From Jiella pelagia (GTDB taxonomy: Bacteria > Pseudomonadota > Alphaproteobacteria > Rhizobiales > Rhizobiaceae), in assembly GCF_026898155.1 (NCBI RefSeq), contig NZ_CP114029.1:193501-257500 (forward strand): a stretch of 64,000 bases of DNA. Direction: 5' to 3'. The notes under the pieces were generated by a model. The model was not told where the DNA came from, made no database searches, and saw only the letters and a program-made list of their open reading frames with translations. This document shows positions 10,354 through 19,960 of the stretch, in pieces; positions within the stretch are counted from its first letter, which is position 1, and each line of letters starts with the position of its first letter. The position numbers and the translations under genes were made by a program.

Positions 10354-10869
10354 ATGACCGCTTCTCCGACCGCCACCGGGCGCTTCGACATTCCAGCTGC
10401 GCTGCGCATCCTTGGCGAAGCAGCGGCCGAAGCCGGCCAGCCGCAGGCCCTCTTTGCCGCCTTCGACAGGCTCTGCAAGCAAAGCGTCGGCCATGAGCTG
10501 TTCACGTTGCTCGCCTGGGATGCCCCGGCCGGCGAGGTGGAGCGGATCTATTCCTCGCGGCCGACGGAATATCCCCTCAAGGGCCGCAAGCCGATGGGGC
10601 CGACGGAATGGGGCGCGAGGGTCCTGAAGGGCCGCCAGACCTGGCTCGGCAATGGCGCCGACGACATCCGCTGGGCGTTCCCCGACCATGAGCTGATCCT
10701 CTCGCTCGGCTGCGAGGCCTGCATCAACGCGCCGGTGCGCTGGGACGGCGACGTCCTCGGCGTCGTCTCGGCGCTCGGGCCGATGGGATCCTACGACGAG
10801 GCCGATCTTGCCGGCCTCGACCTTCTCGCCGCGGCGTTGGCGCCGGCCTATCTCGCGGCCCGCCGCTGA
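10354..10869 (+). CDS. GAF-domain protein
   Basis: Soluble 171-residue protein made almost entirely of one GAF domain: helix ALFAAFDRLCKQSVG, the strand ELFTLLAWD, and the closing block VRWDGDVLGVVSALGPMGSY plus a C-terminal helix. It has no kinase, cyclase or DNA-binding output domain and no signal peptide, so it is cytoplasmic. It starts 6 bp after the DctM stop and is followed 67 bp later by the amidohydrolase, firmly inside the operon. Free-standing GAF proteins may be small-molecule sensors or enzymes (for example free methionine-(R)-sulfoxide reductase), but I do not see that enzyme's clustered cysteines. Function unknown. Confidence 0.72.
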   Translation: MTASPTATGRFDIPAALRILGEAAAEAGQPQALFAAFDRLCKQSVGHELFTLLAWDAPAGEVERIYSSRPTEYPLKGRKPMGPTEWGARVLKGRQTWLGNGADDIRWAFPDHELILSLGCEACINAPVRWDGDVLGVVSALGPMGSYDEADLAGLDLLAAALAPAYLAARR

Positions 10870-10936
10870 CCGCCGCCCGCCGCCCGCCGCCCATGCCAAG
10901 GGCGGCGGTTCGCCTCGAAGAAATGGAAAGACCAGC

Positions 10937-12160
10937 ATGATCACGATCTTCGAAAACGCCTCCGTCCTCGACGTCGAGGCCGGAACGCTCCTGCCCGACC
11001 GCCACGTGGTGGTGGAGGACGGCCGCATCCGCGAGATCACTGAGGCGCCCGTCGCCGCGGGAGACGCCCGGCGGATCGACGTCGCCGGCCGGACGCTGAT
11101 GCCCGGCCTCGTCGACAGCCACGTGCACGTCACCGCCTATTCGGCGAACTTCACCGAACTGCAGCGCACGCCGCCGAGCTATGTTTCGGCTGCAGCAGGC
11201 GCGATCATGGGCGGGATGCTCGACCGCGGCTTCACCACGGTGCGCGACGTCGGCGGCGCCGATTTCGGCCTCGCCCGGGCCGTGCGCGAAGGGCTGATCC
11301 GCGGCCCGCGGCTGATCTATGGCGGCAAGGCGCTGTCGCCGACGGGTGGCCATGGCGACGTCCGCCCCGCCGGCATCGACGCTCACGACGACGCCTACAA
11401 CCAGCCCGGCCTCGGGCGCATCGTCGACGGCGTTCCGGCAGTGCGCCGGGCGGCGCGCGAGGAAATCCGGCGCGGCGCCCATCACCTCAAGATCATGGGC
11501 AACGGCGGCATCTCCTCGCCCACGGACCGGATCTCCTCGGACCAGTTCTCCGAGGAAGAGATCGCCGCCGTCGTGGAGGAGGCCGAGATGGCCAATCTCT
11601 ACGTCGTCGTCCACGCCTATACCGCCCGAGCCATCAAGCGCAGCCTGAAGCTCGGCGTGCGCTCGATCGAGCACGGCAACCTCGCCGATGAGGACGCTAT
11701 CGCGATGATCAAGGAGCGGGACGCCTTCCTGGTGCCGACGCTTGCGACCTATCGCGCCCTCAAGGACGAAGGCGTCGAGGCAGGCCTTCCGGCCGAACTC
11801 GCCGCCAAGATCGACGACGTCCTCGACGCCGGCATCAACGCCGTCGAGATGGCTCATCGGGCCGGCGTCACCATGGCCTATGGCACCGACCTTCTCGGCG
11901 CCATGCACCGGCGCCAGCTGTCCGAATTCAGCCTGCGGTCCGGCGTCGTCCCGGCGGCCGATCTGGTTCGCGCCGCGACGATCAACGGCGCGAAGCTGAT
12001 GCGGATGGAGGACGAGTTCGGCCAGGTGAAGCCCGGCCTGTCGGCCGACCTCATCGTCGTCGAGGGCAATCCGCTCGAAGACATCTCCGTGCTGACGACG
12101 CCCGACACCCATCTGAAGCTCGTCATGGCGCGCGGCACCGTCACGCGCTCCGCCCTTTGA
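10937..12160 (+). CDS. Metal-dependent amidohydrolase (imidazolonepropionase/Xaa-Pro dipeptidase-like)
   Basis: TIM-barrel hydrolase of the amidohydrolase superfamily, which uses one or two metals to cleave C-N bonds. Metal ligands are readable: HVH (H62, H64), probable carboxylated Lys K185 in [11 protein letters not shown]226 in VVHAYTA, H246 in IEHGNL, and the catalytic Asp D318 in YGTDLLG. The small beta-sandwich is formed by the N terminus ([20 protein letters not shown]) and the C-terminal [16 protein letters not shown]. Length is 407 residues. It has no signal peptide. It lies in the hydantoinase/TRAP operon and could hydrolyse the ring-opened product or a related amide; the exact substrate is not evident. 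Confidence 0.82.
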   Translation: MITIFENASVLDVEAGTLLPDRHVVVEDGRIREITEAPVAAGDARRIDVAGRTLMPGLVDSHVHVTAYSANFTELQRTPPSYVSAAAGAIMGGMLDRGFTTVRDVGGADFGLARAVREGLIRGPRLIYGGKALSPTGGHGDVRPAGIDAHDDAYNQPGLGRIVDGVPAVRRAAREEIRRGAHHLKIMGNGGISSPTDRISSDQFSEEEIAAVVEEAEMANLYVVVHAYTARAIKRSLKLGVRSIEHGNLADEDAIAMIKERDAFLVPTLATYRALKDEGVEAGLPAELAAKIDDVLDAGINAVEMAHRAGVTMAYGTDLLGAMHRRQLSEFSLRSGVVPAADLVRAATINGAKLMRMEDEFGQVKPGLSADLIVVEGNPLEDISVLTTPDTHLKLVMARGTVTRSAL

Positions 12161-12186
12161 TCCGCGACAGCGAGAGAACCAAGCTC

Positions 12187-12906
12187 ATGAAACTCTCCGA
12201 CTTCAAAGCCCTGACCTTCGACTGCTACGGCACGCTGATCGACTGGGAGACCGGCATCTTCACGGCGCTGCAGCCGCTCCTCGACAAGCTCGAAACCGAG
12301 ATGCCGCGCGACCGGGTGCTGGAGCGCCACGCCGTCCACGAATCCTCGCAGCAGGCGCAGACGCCGGCCATGCCCTACAGCCGGCTGCTCGCCACGGTCT
12401 ATCGCCGCCTCTCCGAGGAATGGGGCGTGCCGGCGACATGGGACGAGTGCCTCGTCTATGGCAATTCCGTGCCCGACTGGCCGGCCTTTCCGGATTCGAC
12501 CGAGTCGCTCGCCTATCTGAAGCAGCACTACAAGCTGGTCATCCTGTCGAATGTCGACAACCGCAGCTTCGCCGGCTCGAACGCCCGGCTCGGCGTCGAA
12601 TTCGACGCGATCTACACGGCCGAGGACGTCGGCTCCTACAAGCCCTCGCCGCGCAACTTCGACTACATGCTGGAGAAGCTCTCCGGTCTAGGCATTTCGA
12701 AGGGCGAAATCCTGCACACCGCCGAAAGCATGTTCCACGACCACCAGCCGGCCAACCGGGCGGGCCTCACATCGGCCTGGATCTATCGCCGCCACGGCAA
12801 GGAAGGCTTCGGCGCCACGATGGATCCCGGCGAAATGCCGAGCTACGCCTTCCGCTTTACGTCCATGGCGGAACTCGCCGAGGCGCATCGCCAGGAGATC
12901 GGCTGA
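12187..12906 (+). CDS. HAD-superfamily hydrolase, haloacid dehalogenase type II-like
   Basis: 239-residue HAD enzyme. The nucleophile is D12 in [12 protein letters not shown] (motif I), with motif [12 protein letters not shown], motif III Lys in [16 protein letters not shown], and a motif IV-like acidic region around [15 protein letters not shown]. This pattern matches type II haloacid dehalogenases, although many relatives are phosphatases. The ATG at 12187 is placed by the hydrophobic first strand [10 protein letters not shown]. It is the last gene of the hydantoinase-TRAP cluster, 26 bp after the amidohydrolase. About 220 bp follow before the convergent Lrp gene, in which I see no gene. 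Confidence 0.82.
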   Translation: MKLSDFKALTFDCYGTLIDWETGIFTALQPLLDKLETEMPRDRVLERHAVHESSQQAQTPAMPYSRLLATVYRRLSEEWGVPATWDECLVYGNSVPDWPAFPDSTESLAYLKQHYKLVILSNVDNRSFAGSNARLGVEFDAIYTAEDVGSYKPSPRNFDYMLEKLSGLGISKGEILHTAESMFHDHQPANRAGLTSAWIYRRHGKEGFGATMDPGEMPSYAFRFTSMAELAEAHRQEIG

Positions 12907-13127
12907 ACGAGGAGAATCGATCAGGCCAAACGGTCGGGCGATCCGTTGCAACGCGCAGATCAAGGCCGCAGCGGACGACGCCGTCTGTTGTGAGCGAGCC
13001 TTCGACCTGCTCATCCAAGACGCGCGCGGCAGATGCCAGAGGCCGGCGCGCAGGATGACGGATCAGCCGAGGGACGATCAAGGCTTCCTGCAGATGGGCC
13101 GCTTCGACAGTTCCCGGCGCGCCTGCG

Positions 13128-13586
13128 TCAGAACGCTATCGGTTCGGAATCCTTGACGATCTTCATGACGAAGAAGGTTCGCGTCTGCCGCACGCCCGGC
13201 AGCGCGATCAGCGTCTCGCCATGCAGACGGTTGAAATCTGCCATATCGCGCACCCTGATCTTCAGGAGATAGTCGAAATCTCCGGCGACGAGATGGCAGT
13301 CGAGGACGACCGACAGCTTTCCGACGGCGGCCTCGAAGGCGGAAAAGCTCTCGGGCGTCGAGCGATCGAGGACGACGCCGACCATCACCACCACCCCGAG
13401 ACCGACGCGCTCCGGATCGACCTGCGCACGCACCGATTTGATCCAGCCCTCCTCGAACAGACGCTGCGTGCGCCGATGGCACGTCGCCGGGCTGAGATTC
13501 ACCAGCCCTGCCAGCTCGGCGTTCGAGATTCGCCCGTCACGCTGGAGATGACGCAGGATGTTACGGTCCGTCCGATCGATTTTCAT
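13128..13586 (-). CDS. acdR: Lrp/AsnC-family regulator, probable AcdR
   Basis: 152-residue regulator with an N-terminal helix-turn-helix (TDRNILRHLQRDGRISNAELAGLVNLSPATCHRRTQRL) and a C-terminal RAM/AsnC ligand domain (LDCHLVAGDFDYLLKIRVRD). It is transcribed divergently from the ACC deaminase gene across 156 bp. In rhizobia and burkholderias that position belongs to AcdR, an Lrp-type activator of acdS that responds to ACC, so the symbol rests on context as well as family. It probably binds the shared intergenic region and also controls itself. Confidence 0.83.
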   Translation of the reverse strand: MKIDRTDRNILRHLQRDGRISNAELAGLVNLSPATCHRRTQRLFEEGWIKSVRAQVDPERVGLGVVVMVGVVLDRSTPESFSAFEAAVGKLSVVLDCHLVAGDFDYLLKIRVRDMADFNRLHGETLIALPGVRQTRTFFVMKIVKDSEPIAF

Positions 13587-13742
13587 TGCGAGAGAAAATC
13601 CCGAGTATGGCCTCGATGTCGCAACGATTATCGGAATTTGTCATCTATGTCGTCTCATTGAGGGCCATCAATGAAGGAATTATGAGAGCACATTCCAGAA
13701 AGAAATTGCTAGTTTCCGCCGGTCGAAAACCGGAGATCCCCC
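13587..13742. promoter_or_regulatory. Divergent acdR-acdS promoter region
   Basis: This 156-bp stretch is clearly richer in A/T than the coding DNA and carries no gene. AT-rich tracts around 13665-13710 are suitable for Lrp-type wrapping. Close to acdS, CCGGT (13719-13723) and ACCGG (13729-13733) form a 5-bp inverted repeat around CGAAA, ending 9 bp before the ATG, so it could be an RNA hairpin near the ribosome site. No clear sigma-70 -35/-10 pair stands out. Confidence 0.4.
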
Positions 13743-14757
13743 ATGCTGGAAAAGTTCGAGCGCTTTCCTCTCACCTTCGGCGTGACGCCGATCGAGCACC
13801 TTCCACGCCTCAGTGCCGCGATCGGCGGCAAGATCGAGGTTTACGCCAAGCGCGACGACTGCAATTCGGGCCTCGCCTTCGGCGGCAACAAGCTCAGGAA
13901 GCTCGAATACATCGTGCCGGACATTCTCGCCTCGGGTGCGGACACGCTCGTCTCGATCGGCGGGGTGCAGTCCAACCACACCCGCATGGTTGCGGCGACG
14001 GCGGCAAAGCTCGGGCTGAAATGCGTCGTCGTCCAGGAAAAGTGGGTGCCGCATCACGACGCGGTCTATGACCGGGTCGGCAACATCCTTCTGACCCGCC
14101 TGATGGGCGCGGATTCGCGTCTCGTCGAGGACGAGTTCGACATTGGCATCCGCGAGAGCTGGGAAAAGGCGATGCAGTCGGTCCGCGATGCCGGCGGCAA
14201 GCCCTACGGCATCCCGGCCGGCGCCTCCGTGCATAAATATGGCGGGCTCGGCTATGTCGGCTTTGCCGAGGAGGTGCGCAGCCAGGAGGCTGAGCTGGGC
14301 TTCAAGTTCGACTACGTGATCGTCTGCGTCGTCACCGGCTCGACCTTCGGCGGCATGATCGTCGGCTTTGCCGCCGACGGCCGCGCCGACCGGGTGATCG
14401 GGATCGATGCTTCCGGGACCTTGGAACAGACCCGCGCCCAGGTGCGCGCCATCGTCGACAACACCGCCGAGCCTCGTCGATCTGGGGCGCCGGGTCGAAG
14501 ACAGCGAGATCGTCATCAACCCCGATTACGCCTATCCCGCCTACGGTGTTCCGAGCAAGGAGACCAACGATGCGATCCGCCTTGCGGCCCGCACCGAGGC
14601 GATGATGACCGACCCGGTCTATGAGGGAAAATCGATGCAGGGGCTGATCGACCTCGCGAAGAAGGACTTCTTCCCCGCGGGCTCGAGAGTGCTCTACGCC
14701 CATCTCGGCGGGGCGCCGGCGCTGAACGGCTACAGCTACTACTACCGCGAGGGCTGA
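13743..14757 (+). CDS. acdS: 1-aminocyclopropane-1-carboxylate deaminase, apparent frameshift at 14469-14475
   Basis: PLP-dependent enzyme that splits ACC, the plant ethylene precursor, into 2-oxobutyrate and ammonia. The PLP Lys is K50 in [31 protein letters not shown] and DPVYEGKSM are present, and HLGGAPALN near the C terminus has the Leu that, with the Glu of YEG, separates true ACC deaminases from D-cysteine desulfhydrases. The frame breaks at GAGCCTC (14469-14475). One base less gives ...[12 protein letters not shown]... and 337 residues, the family length. The divergent Lrp gene supports the call. A plant- or algae-associated life is one reading, but ACC deaminase also occurs in free-living soil and marine bacteria. 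Confidence 0.9.
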
Positions 14758-14810
14758 CGGCTCGCCTCACCGTTGCGGCATGTTGCAGGGCGGCCCCTGT
14801 CTCGCCTGCC

Positions 14811-14877
14811 CGGTCGCTCGCGCAAGTGCGACCGAGCGGCATTCTCGGCCGGTCCGGCGGGGCGCGTTGCGCCGCCA
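14811..14877. terminator. Two GC-rich hairpins after acdS
   Basis: CGGTCGC (14811-14817) pairs perfectly with GCGACCG (14828-14834) across a 10-nt loop. A second near-palindrome, GGCGGGGCGC..GCGCCGCC, lies at about 14857-14876. Neither has a T-run, so intrinsic termination is uncertain. The rest of the 229-bp gap between acdS and the efflux gene shows no gene. Confidence 0.35.
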
Positions 14878-14986
14878 CTCGCTCTGACGCGCCTTCTGAC
14901 GCGGCGTTCAACCCTGCGTCATCGCGCGGGCTTCGGCTTTGACCTCTCCCGCTTTGCGGTCACTTCTAGGGTGAGCAGCAGAGCGA

Positions 14987-16084
14987 GTGGAGACATGGTT
15001 GGTTCGTGCGTTCAAATGGCTGGTGGGTTTCGTCGTGGTCGCGTGTTTCGCGGCTGCCGGCGTCTGGGGCGCGGACTACCTGATCGCAAGCGAGGAGCAG
15101 GCGGCCTCTACGCAGGAGCCGAGCGCCACCCGCGTCTCCGTCGCCAGTCCTGAAAGCCGCGAACTGGAGGACCGCTATTCGGCGGTCGGGACCATCCTGC
15201 CGCTCCGCTCCATCGAGTTGCGGCCGCTGGCCGCGGGGCGGGTCGAGACCGCGCCGGTGACCTCGGGAGCGCGGGTTGCCGAGGGCGACCTGATCTTCGA
15301 ACTGGACAGCCGCGTCGCGCAGGCAGAACTTGCCGACGCCCGGGCAACCTACGAGGAAGCCCGACAGGAGCTGCAGCGGTTTCTGGAGCTGCAGGATCGC
15401 AACGTTTCCTCCGAGGCCACGATCGAGACGGCACGCGCGGCATTCCGGCGCGCGGAAGCGGCTGTGCGGTTGGCGCAAGCCAATGTGGAGGATCGCAGGC
15501 TCCTCGCACCCTTCGACGGGGTCCTCGGCGCCTTCGACCTCGATCGCGGCGAATATATCGAGCCCTCCACCATCGTCTCGACCCTCGAAGACCTGAGCGC
15601 GGTCGAGGCGGAGTTCGCGCTGCCGGAGCGCTACTTCGCCAGAACCCGCACCGGCCAGACCGTCCGGCTGCAGGCGCGGCCCTATCCCGGCCGGGTGTTT
15701 GCTGGAGAGGTCGACTTCGTCGCGCCCGGCATCGATCCCGGGACCCGCAGCTTCGACGTCCGGGTCCTCGTCGACAACGAGGACCGGGCGCTCGCCGGCG
15801 GCATGTTCGTCAACGCCGAACTGGTCTTCGACAGCTACGAGGCCCTCACCGTGCCCGACGACGCGGTCATTTCCGAAGGCTCGGCGACCTACGTCTACAC
15901 GGTCGAAGACGGCACGGCGCGTCGGACGAACATCGAACTGGGGGCCAGCCGCGACGGCCGCGCCGAGATCGAGGACGGCCTCGGCGAGACGGCGCAGGTG
16001 GTCGTCACCGGCTGGAACACCCTGTCGGACGGCTCGCCGGTGGAGATCGCCGAGGAACAGGACCGTGCGGAGGTGCTCGACTGA
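14987..16084 (+). CDS. RND efflux periplasmic adaptor subunit (HlyD/AcrA family)
   Basis: Membrane-fusion protein linking an inner-membrane RND pump to an outer-membrane channel. The start is GTG at 14987 (METWLVRAF), directly before an uncleaved signal-anchor (KWLVGFVVVACFAAAGVW). Then come a barrel-sandwich half (ELRPLAAGRVETAPVTSGARVAEGDLIFELD), a helical hairpin (residues about 105-150), the second lipoyl half (LLAPFDGVLGAFDLDRGEYI) and a beta-barrel (FDVRVLVDNEDRALAGGMFV). Length 365. Its stop and the start of the pump gene share one base (TGATG). No outer-membrane factor gene is nearby, so a TolC homologue encoded elsewhere must be used. Confidence 0.87.
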   Translation: METWLVRAFKWLVGFVVVACFAAAGVWGADYLIASEEQAASTQEPSATRVSVASPESRELEDRYSAVGTILPLRSIELRPLAAGRVETAPVTSGARVAEGDLIFELDSRVAQAELADARATYEEARQELQRFLELQDRNVSSEATIETARAAFRRAEAAVRLAQANVEDRRLLAPFDGVLGAFDLDRGEYIEPSTIVSTLEDLSAVEAEFALPERYFARTRTGQTVRLQARPYPGRVFAGEVDFVAPGIDPGTRSFDVRVLVDNEDRALAGGMFVNAELVFDSYEALTVPDDAVISEGSATYVYTVEDGTARRTNIELGASRDGRAEIEDGLGETAQVVVTGWNTLSDGSPVEIAEEQDRAEVLD

Positions 16085-19000
16085 TGCTGTCCGAGGCTCA
16101 GCCTGCGCCGCCCCGTCCTCGCCTCGGTCGTCTCGATCCTGATCGTCATCCTCGGCATCGCCGGGCTGGCGCGCATGCCGATCCGCGAACTGCCGGACGT
16201 CGACGCCGCGGAGGTGACGGTCAGCGTCGCGTATACGGGGGCCGGCCCAGGCGTCGTCGATGCCGAGGTCGCCACCGTCATCGAAGGCGCCATCTCGACC
16301 GTCGCGGGCGTCGATTCCTTCACGACGGAAGCCGAACTCGGCGGCTCGCGGACCGTGATCACCTTCGAGCCGAGCCGCGACATCGACCAGGCGACGGCCG
16401 ACGTCAGGGCGGCGGTCCAGGCGGTGGCGCCGGAACTGCCCGAGCCCGCGGACGAGCCGTCGGTGGAGAAGAACGACACCGAGGGCGACCCCATCGTCCG
16501 CCTGACGTTGGTGAGCGATACCCTCTCGGCCAGCGAACTCACCGATTACGCCGAGCGCTTCGTGACCGCCCGGCTGGAGACCATCTCCGGCGTCGCAACG
16601 GCGCAACTGTCCGGCGAGCGGCTCTACGCCATGCGCGTCTGGCTCGATCCGGACGCCCTCGCCGCGCGCGGCGTCACCGTCGACGACGTCGCGGCGGCCC
16701 TGCGCGAGAACAACATCGAACTTCCCGCCGGCCAGATCGAGACCCGGTCGCGCAACTTCCTGCTGCGCACAGAGACGCGCCTTGCCTCGGTCGAGGAGTT
16801 CGAGCAGCTGATCGTCGCCCAGCGCGACGGCTTTCCGATCCGGCTCGGGACGCTGGCCGAGGTCGAACTCGGCGTCGAATCCGACGACAGCCTGTTCCGG
16901 GTGAATGGTGAGACCGCCATCGGCCTTGGCGTCCTGCGCCAGTCGAGCGCCAACACGCTGGCGATCTCGCGGGCGGTGGAACGCTTCGTCGCCGACATCG
17001 AGGACGAGCCTCCCCCCGGCACGACGATCCAGATCACCAGCGACGATGCGGAATTCATCCGCAATTCGATCTACGAGGTGCTGCAGACCCTCGGTATCGC
17101 CGTCGCGGTGGTCGTCGCCGTCATCTTCGTCTTCCTCGCCTCGATCCGCGCGACCCTGATCCCGGCGGTGACGATCCCCATCGCGCTTCTCGGCGCCTGC
17201 GCTGGCATCGCCTTTGCCGGCTTCTCGATCAACATCCTCACCCTTTTCGCCCTGATCCTCGCCATCGGCCTCGTCGTCGACGACGCGATCGTGGTTCTCG
17301 AGAACATCGAGCGGCGCGTCGAGAACGGCGACGAGCCGAAGGAGGCGGCCCGGGCCGGCTCGCGCGAAGTGTTCTTCGCGGTGGTCTCGACCTCGGCGAC
17401 GCTGATCGCGGTGTTCCTGCCGCTGTCCTTCCTGGAGGGCGAGATCGGACGGCTGTTCACCGAGTTCGGCATCACGCTGGCGATCGCCGTCGCCGTCTCG
17501 ACCTTCGTCGCCCTGACGCTCTGCCCGGTCCTCGCCTCGAAGCTGCTGACGACGGGCGGCGGACGCAACGTCCTGGCGCGGGGCATCGGCTGGGTGACGG
17601 ACCGCCTGGCATCCGGCTACCGCCGCCTCCTGACGCTGGCGCTTCGCGTGCCGATCGTCGTCCTCGCCGTCGCGGCCCTGTTCAGCGGCGTGTCCTACAC
17701 CCTCTACCAGACCCTGCCCTCGGAGCTGACGCCCCAGGAAGACCGCGGCGTCTTCTTCTTCAGCGTCGACGGCCCACCGGGCGCCGCTCTCGACTTCACC
17801 GACGGCATCGTCCAGCGCATCGAGGGACTGATCCAGCCCTATCGCGACAGCGGCGCCGTCGAGGATGTCATTTCCATCGTCGGGCAATATGGCGAGAGCG
17901 GCCGCGCCTTCGTCGTCGCGGTCATGGCGCCATGGTCGGAACGGACCGTCGCGCCGGGCGAGATCGTCTCGGAGCTGCGGCCGGAGCTGGCCAAGATCAC
18001 GCTCGGCAGCGTCCGGGCCTTTGCGCCATCCGGCCTCGATGCGGGTGGCGGTGGCACCCCCTTCGAGGCCGTGGTGACGGCGCCGAGCTTCGAACTGGCG
18101 GCTGAGTATTCCGAGGAACTCGTGCGGCGCTTGCGCGAGCGCCCGGAGATCGTCGACATCCGCCGGGACTACGAGGTGAACACGCCCGGCTTCGACATCG
18201 CCGTAAACCGCGAGCGAGCCCGCGAGATCGGCATCTCCGCCCGCACGGTCGCCGATACGGTGCGCACCTTCTTCGCCTCCGCCGAAGTGACGGAATACAT
18301 AGACCGCGACCGCCGCTATCCGGTCATCCTGCAGGCGCCGGAAGAGCGCCGCCGCAACGCCTCCGACCTGCGCGGCCTCTACGTGCGCACGACGGCGGGA
18401 GACCTCGTGCCGCTGGACGGCCTCGTCGAGGTCGAGCGTCGCGCCTCGGTGCGGGCATTCAACCGCTACGATCGCCAGCCCTCCGTCGAGATCTCCGCCG
18501 GCCTTGCCGACGGCACCGACCTCGGCACCGCCATCTCCATCACCGAGGAGATCGTCGAGACGCTGCCGTCCCAGATGGGCCTGTCCTGGACGGGGCAGGC
18601 CAAGCAGTTCCAGGAGACCTCCGGCGGCCTCCTGATGACGTTCGGCCTCTCCCTTCTGATCGTCTATCTGGTCCTCGCCGCCCAGTTTGAGAGCTTCATC
18701 CAGCCGGTCGTCATACTTCTCTCGGTGCCGCTGGCGGTCGCCGGCGCGCTGGTGACGCTGTTCGTCTTCGGCGAGGCAATCAACGTCTATTCGCAGGTGG
18801 GGATGGTGATGCTGATCGGGCTGATGGCCAAGAACGGCATCCTGATCGTCGAGTTCGCCAACCAGCTGCGCGAGGACGACCGAACGGTGCGGGACGCGGT
18901 GATCGAGGCTTCCGTCGTCAGGTTGCGGCCGATCCTGATGACCGTCCTGTCGACGGTTCTGGGAGCGGTTCCGCTTGTCCTGTCCACCGGGGCCGGCGCC

Positions 19001-19147
19001 GAGAGCCGGTTCTCCATCGGCCTCGTCATCATCGGCGGCTATCTCGTGGCCTCCGTCCTGACGCTGTTCCTGACGCCGGTCCTCTACGACCTCTTCCAGT
19101 CCGACCCGAAACGGCGCGAGGCCGCCGCCGCCGAGGCAACGGCCTGA
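16084..19147 (+). CDS. RND efflux transporter permease, apparent frameshift at 16093-16099
   Basis: Proton-driven multidrug pump of the AcrB/MexB type, 1020 residues after correction. The first four codons (MLSE) are followed by GAGGCTC (16093-16099). Reading GAGCTC gives MLSELSLRRPVLASVVSILI, the standard cytoplasmic N terminus and TM1; otherwise the gene would appear to start at 16175, lacking TM1. The TM4 proton-relay aspartates are in LIVDDAIVVLENIERR. The second porter half starts near VPIVVLAVAALF, and the last helices (YSQVGMVMLIGLMAKNGILI) are present. Substrate is unknown. The next gene is convergent and 157 bp away. Confidence 0.88.
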
Positions 19148-19178
19148 ACGCCCCGCCGGCCCGAACCAACATTGTGAA

Positions 19179-19193
19179 GGCGCGTCACGCGCC
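19179..19193. terminator. Hairpin between the convergent RND pump and moxX genes
   Basis: GGCGCG (19179-19184) and CGCGCC (19188-19193) form a 6-bp perfect stem with a 3-nt loop in the 157-bp gap between convergent genes. No T-run follows, so it is a weak candidate for a bidirectional terminator. Confidence 0.3.
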
Positions 19194-19304
19194 CCAGCGG
19201 GCTACGGCGCCAAGTTCAAGACGTTCGCCTTGCCGATCAGGGTCACCGAGCACGATTGCCGTGCCGTCGGATACGTCGAACGACAAGCGCTTGCGGCATC
19301 CGGC

Positions 19305-19931
19305 TCAATGCAGAAGCTGCAGAGCCTTGACGACGAGTTCCGGCAGGCTGCGGGCCGCGAGCTTCGACTTCAGGCCGGAGGCGGTGTTCGCCACCGTCTT
19401 GTAGCTGATGCCGAGATGGGCCGCGACGTCGGCATAGGCATGGCCACGACTGATCAGGCCGAGGATCTCGATCTCGCGTGTGCTGAGTTGATCGAGCAGC
19501 GGCTTGGCGCGTGGCTGATTGAGGAGCGCCACCCGCGTCGCCATCTCCGGCATCAGGAAGGCCGCTCCGCCCACCACGGCGGCGAAGGCCTTTCCGATCG
19601 TCTCCGGCGCGACGTCCTTCTGAACGAAGCCGTTGGCCCCTAGGTGCAAGGCGTTACGCACGATCGTCGGGTCGTCGTGCATGGAGAAGACGAGAACAGG
19701 CGTCTTCTCGTCGACCGCTCTGAAGCGCCGAAGGAATGTCAGGCCGGCGAAGGCGTTGTCGCGGAACGACAGGTCGAGGATGACGATATCGGGCCGCCGC
19801 CGCCGATAGGCCCGGAATCCGTCTGCAAGGCTGCTCGTGCCGAGGACGTCGCAGGCGCCGTGCGCCTTGATGGTCTCCAGGCAACCCTGCAGCACGATCG
19901 GATGGTCGTCGATGATCAGCGCCAGTGGCAT
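19305..19931 (-). CDS. moxX: LuxR-type response regulator of methanol oxidation (MoxX-like)
   Basis: 208-residue two-component regulator. The receiver domain has the acidic pair D8-D9 (LIIDDHP), the phosphoacceptor D53 (IVILDLSF), the switch residue Ser in VLVFSMHD and Lys in FVQKD. The C-terminal NarL/LuxR helix-turn-helix is LSTREIEILGLISRGHAYADVAAHLGISYKTV. It lies 29 bp after the sensor-kinase gene and is the third gene of a minus-strand unit divergent from mxaF. That matches moxZYX next to the methanol dehydrogenase genes in Paracoccus denitrificans, where the system activates methanol oxidation genes. The function here is inferred from that parallel and from position. Confidence 0.78.
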   Translation of the reverse strand: MPLALIIDDHPIVLQGCLETIKAHGACDVLGTSSLADGFRAYRRRRPDIVILDLSFRDNAFAGLTFLRRFRAVDEKTPVLVFSMHDDPTIVRNALHLGANGFVQKDVAPETIGKAFAAVVGGAAFLMPEMATRVALLNQPRAKPLLDQLSTREIEILGLISRGHAYADVAAHLGISYKTVANTASGLKSKLAARSLPELVVKALQLLH

Positions 19932-19960
19932 AGAATTCTCCTGCTATTCGCGAACGTCGC

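Noticed and set aside
14966..17887. 973-codon open frame on the minus strand opposite the RND efflux genes
   Set aside because: Its translation is dominated by Asp, Arg, Gly and His with no domain, and it lies antisense to two well-conserved genes. It is a product of high GC codon usage, as are similar frames opposite hyuA, rnj, nuoM and nuoN.
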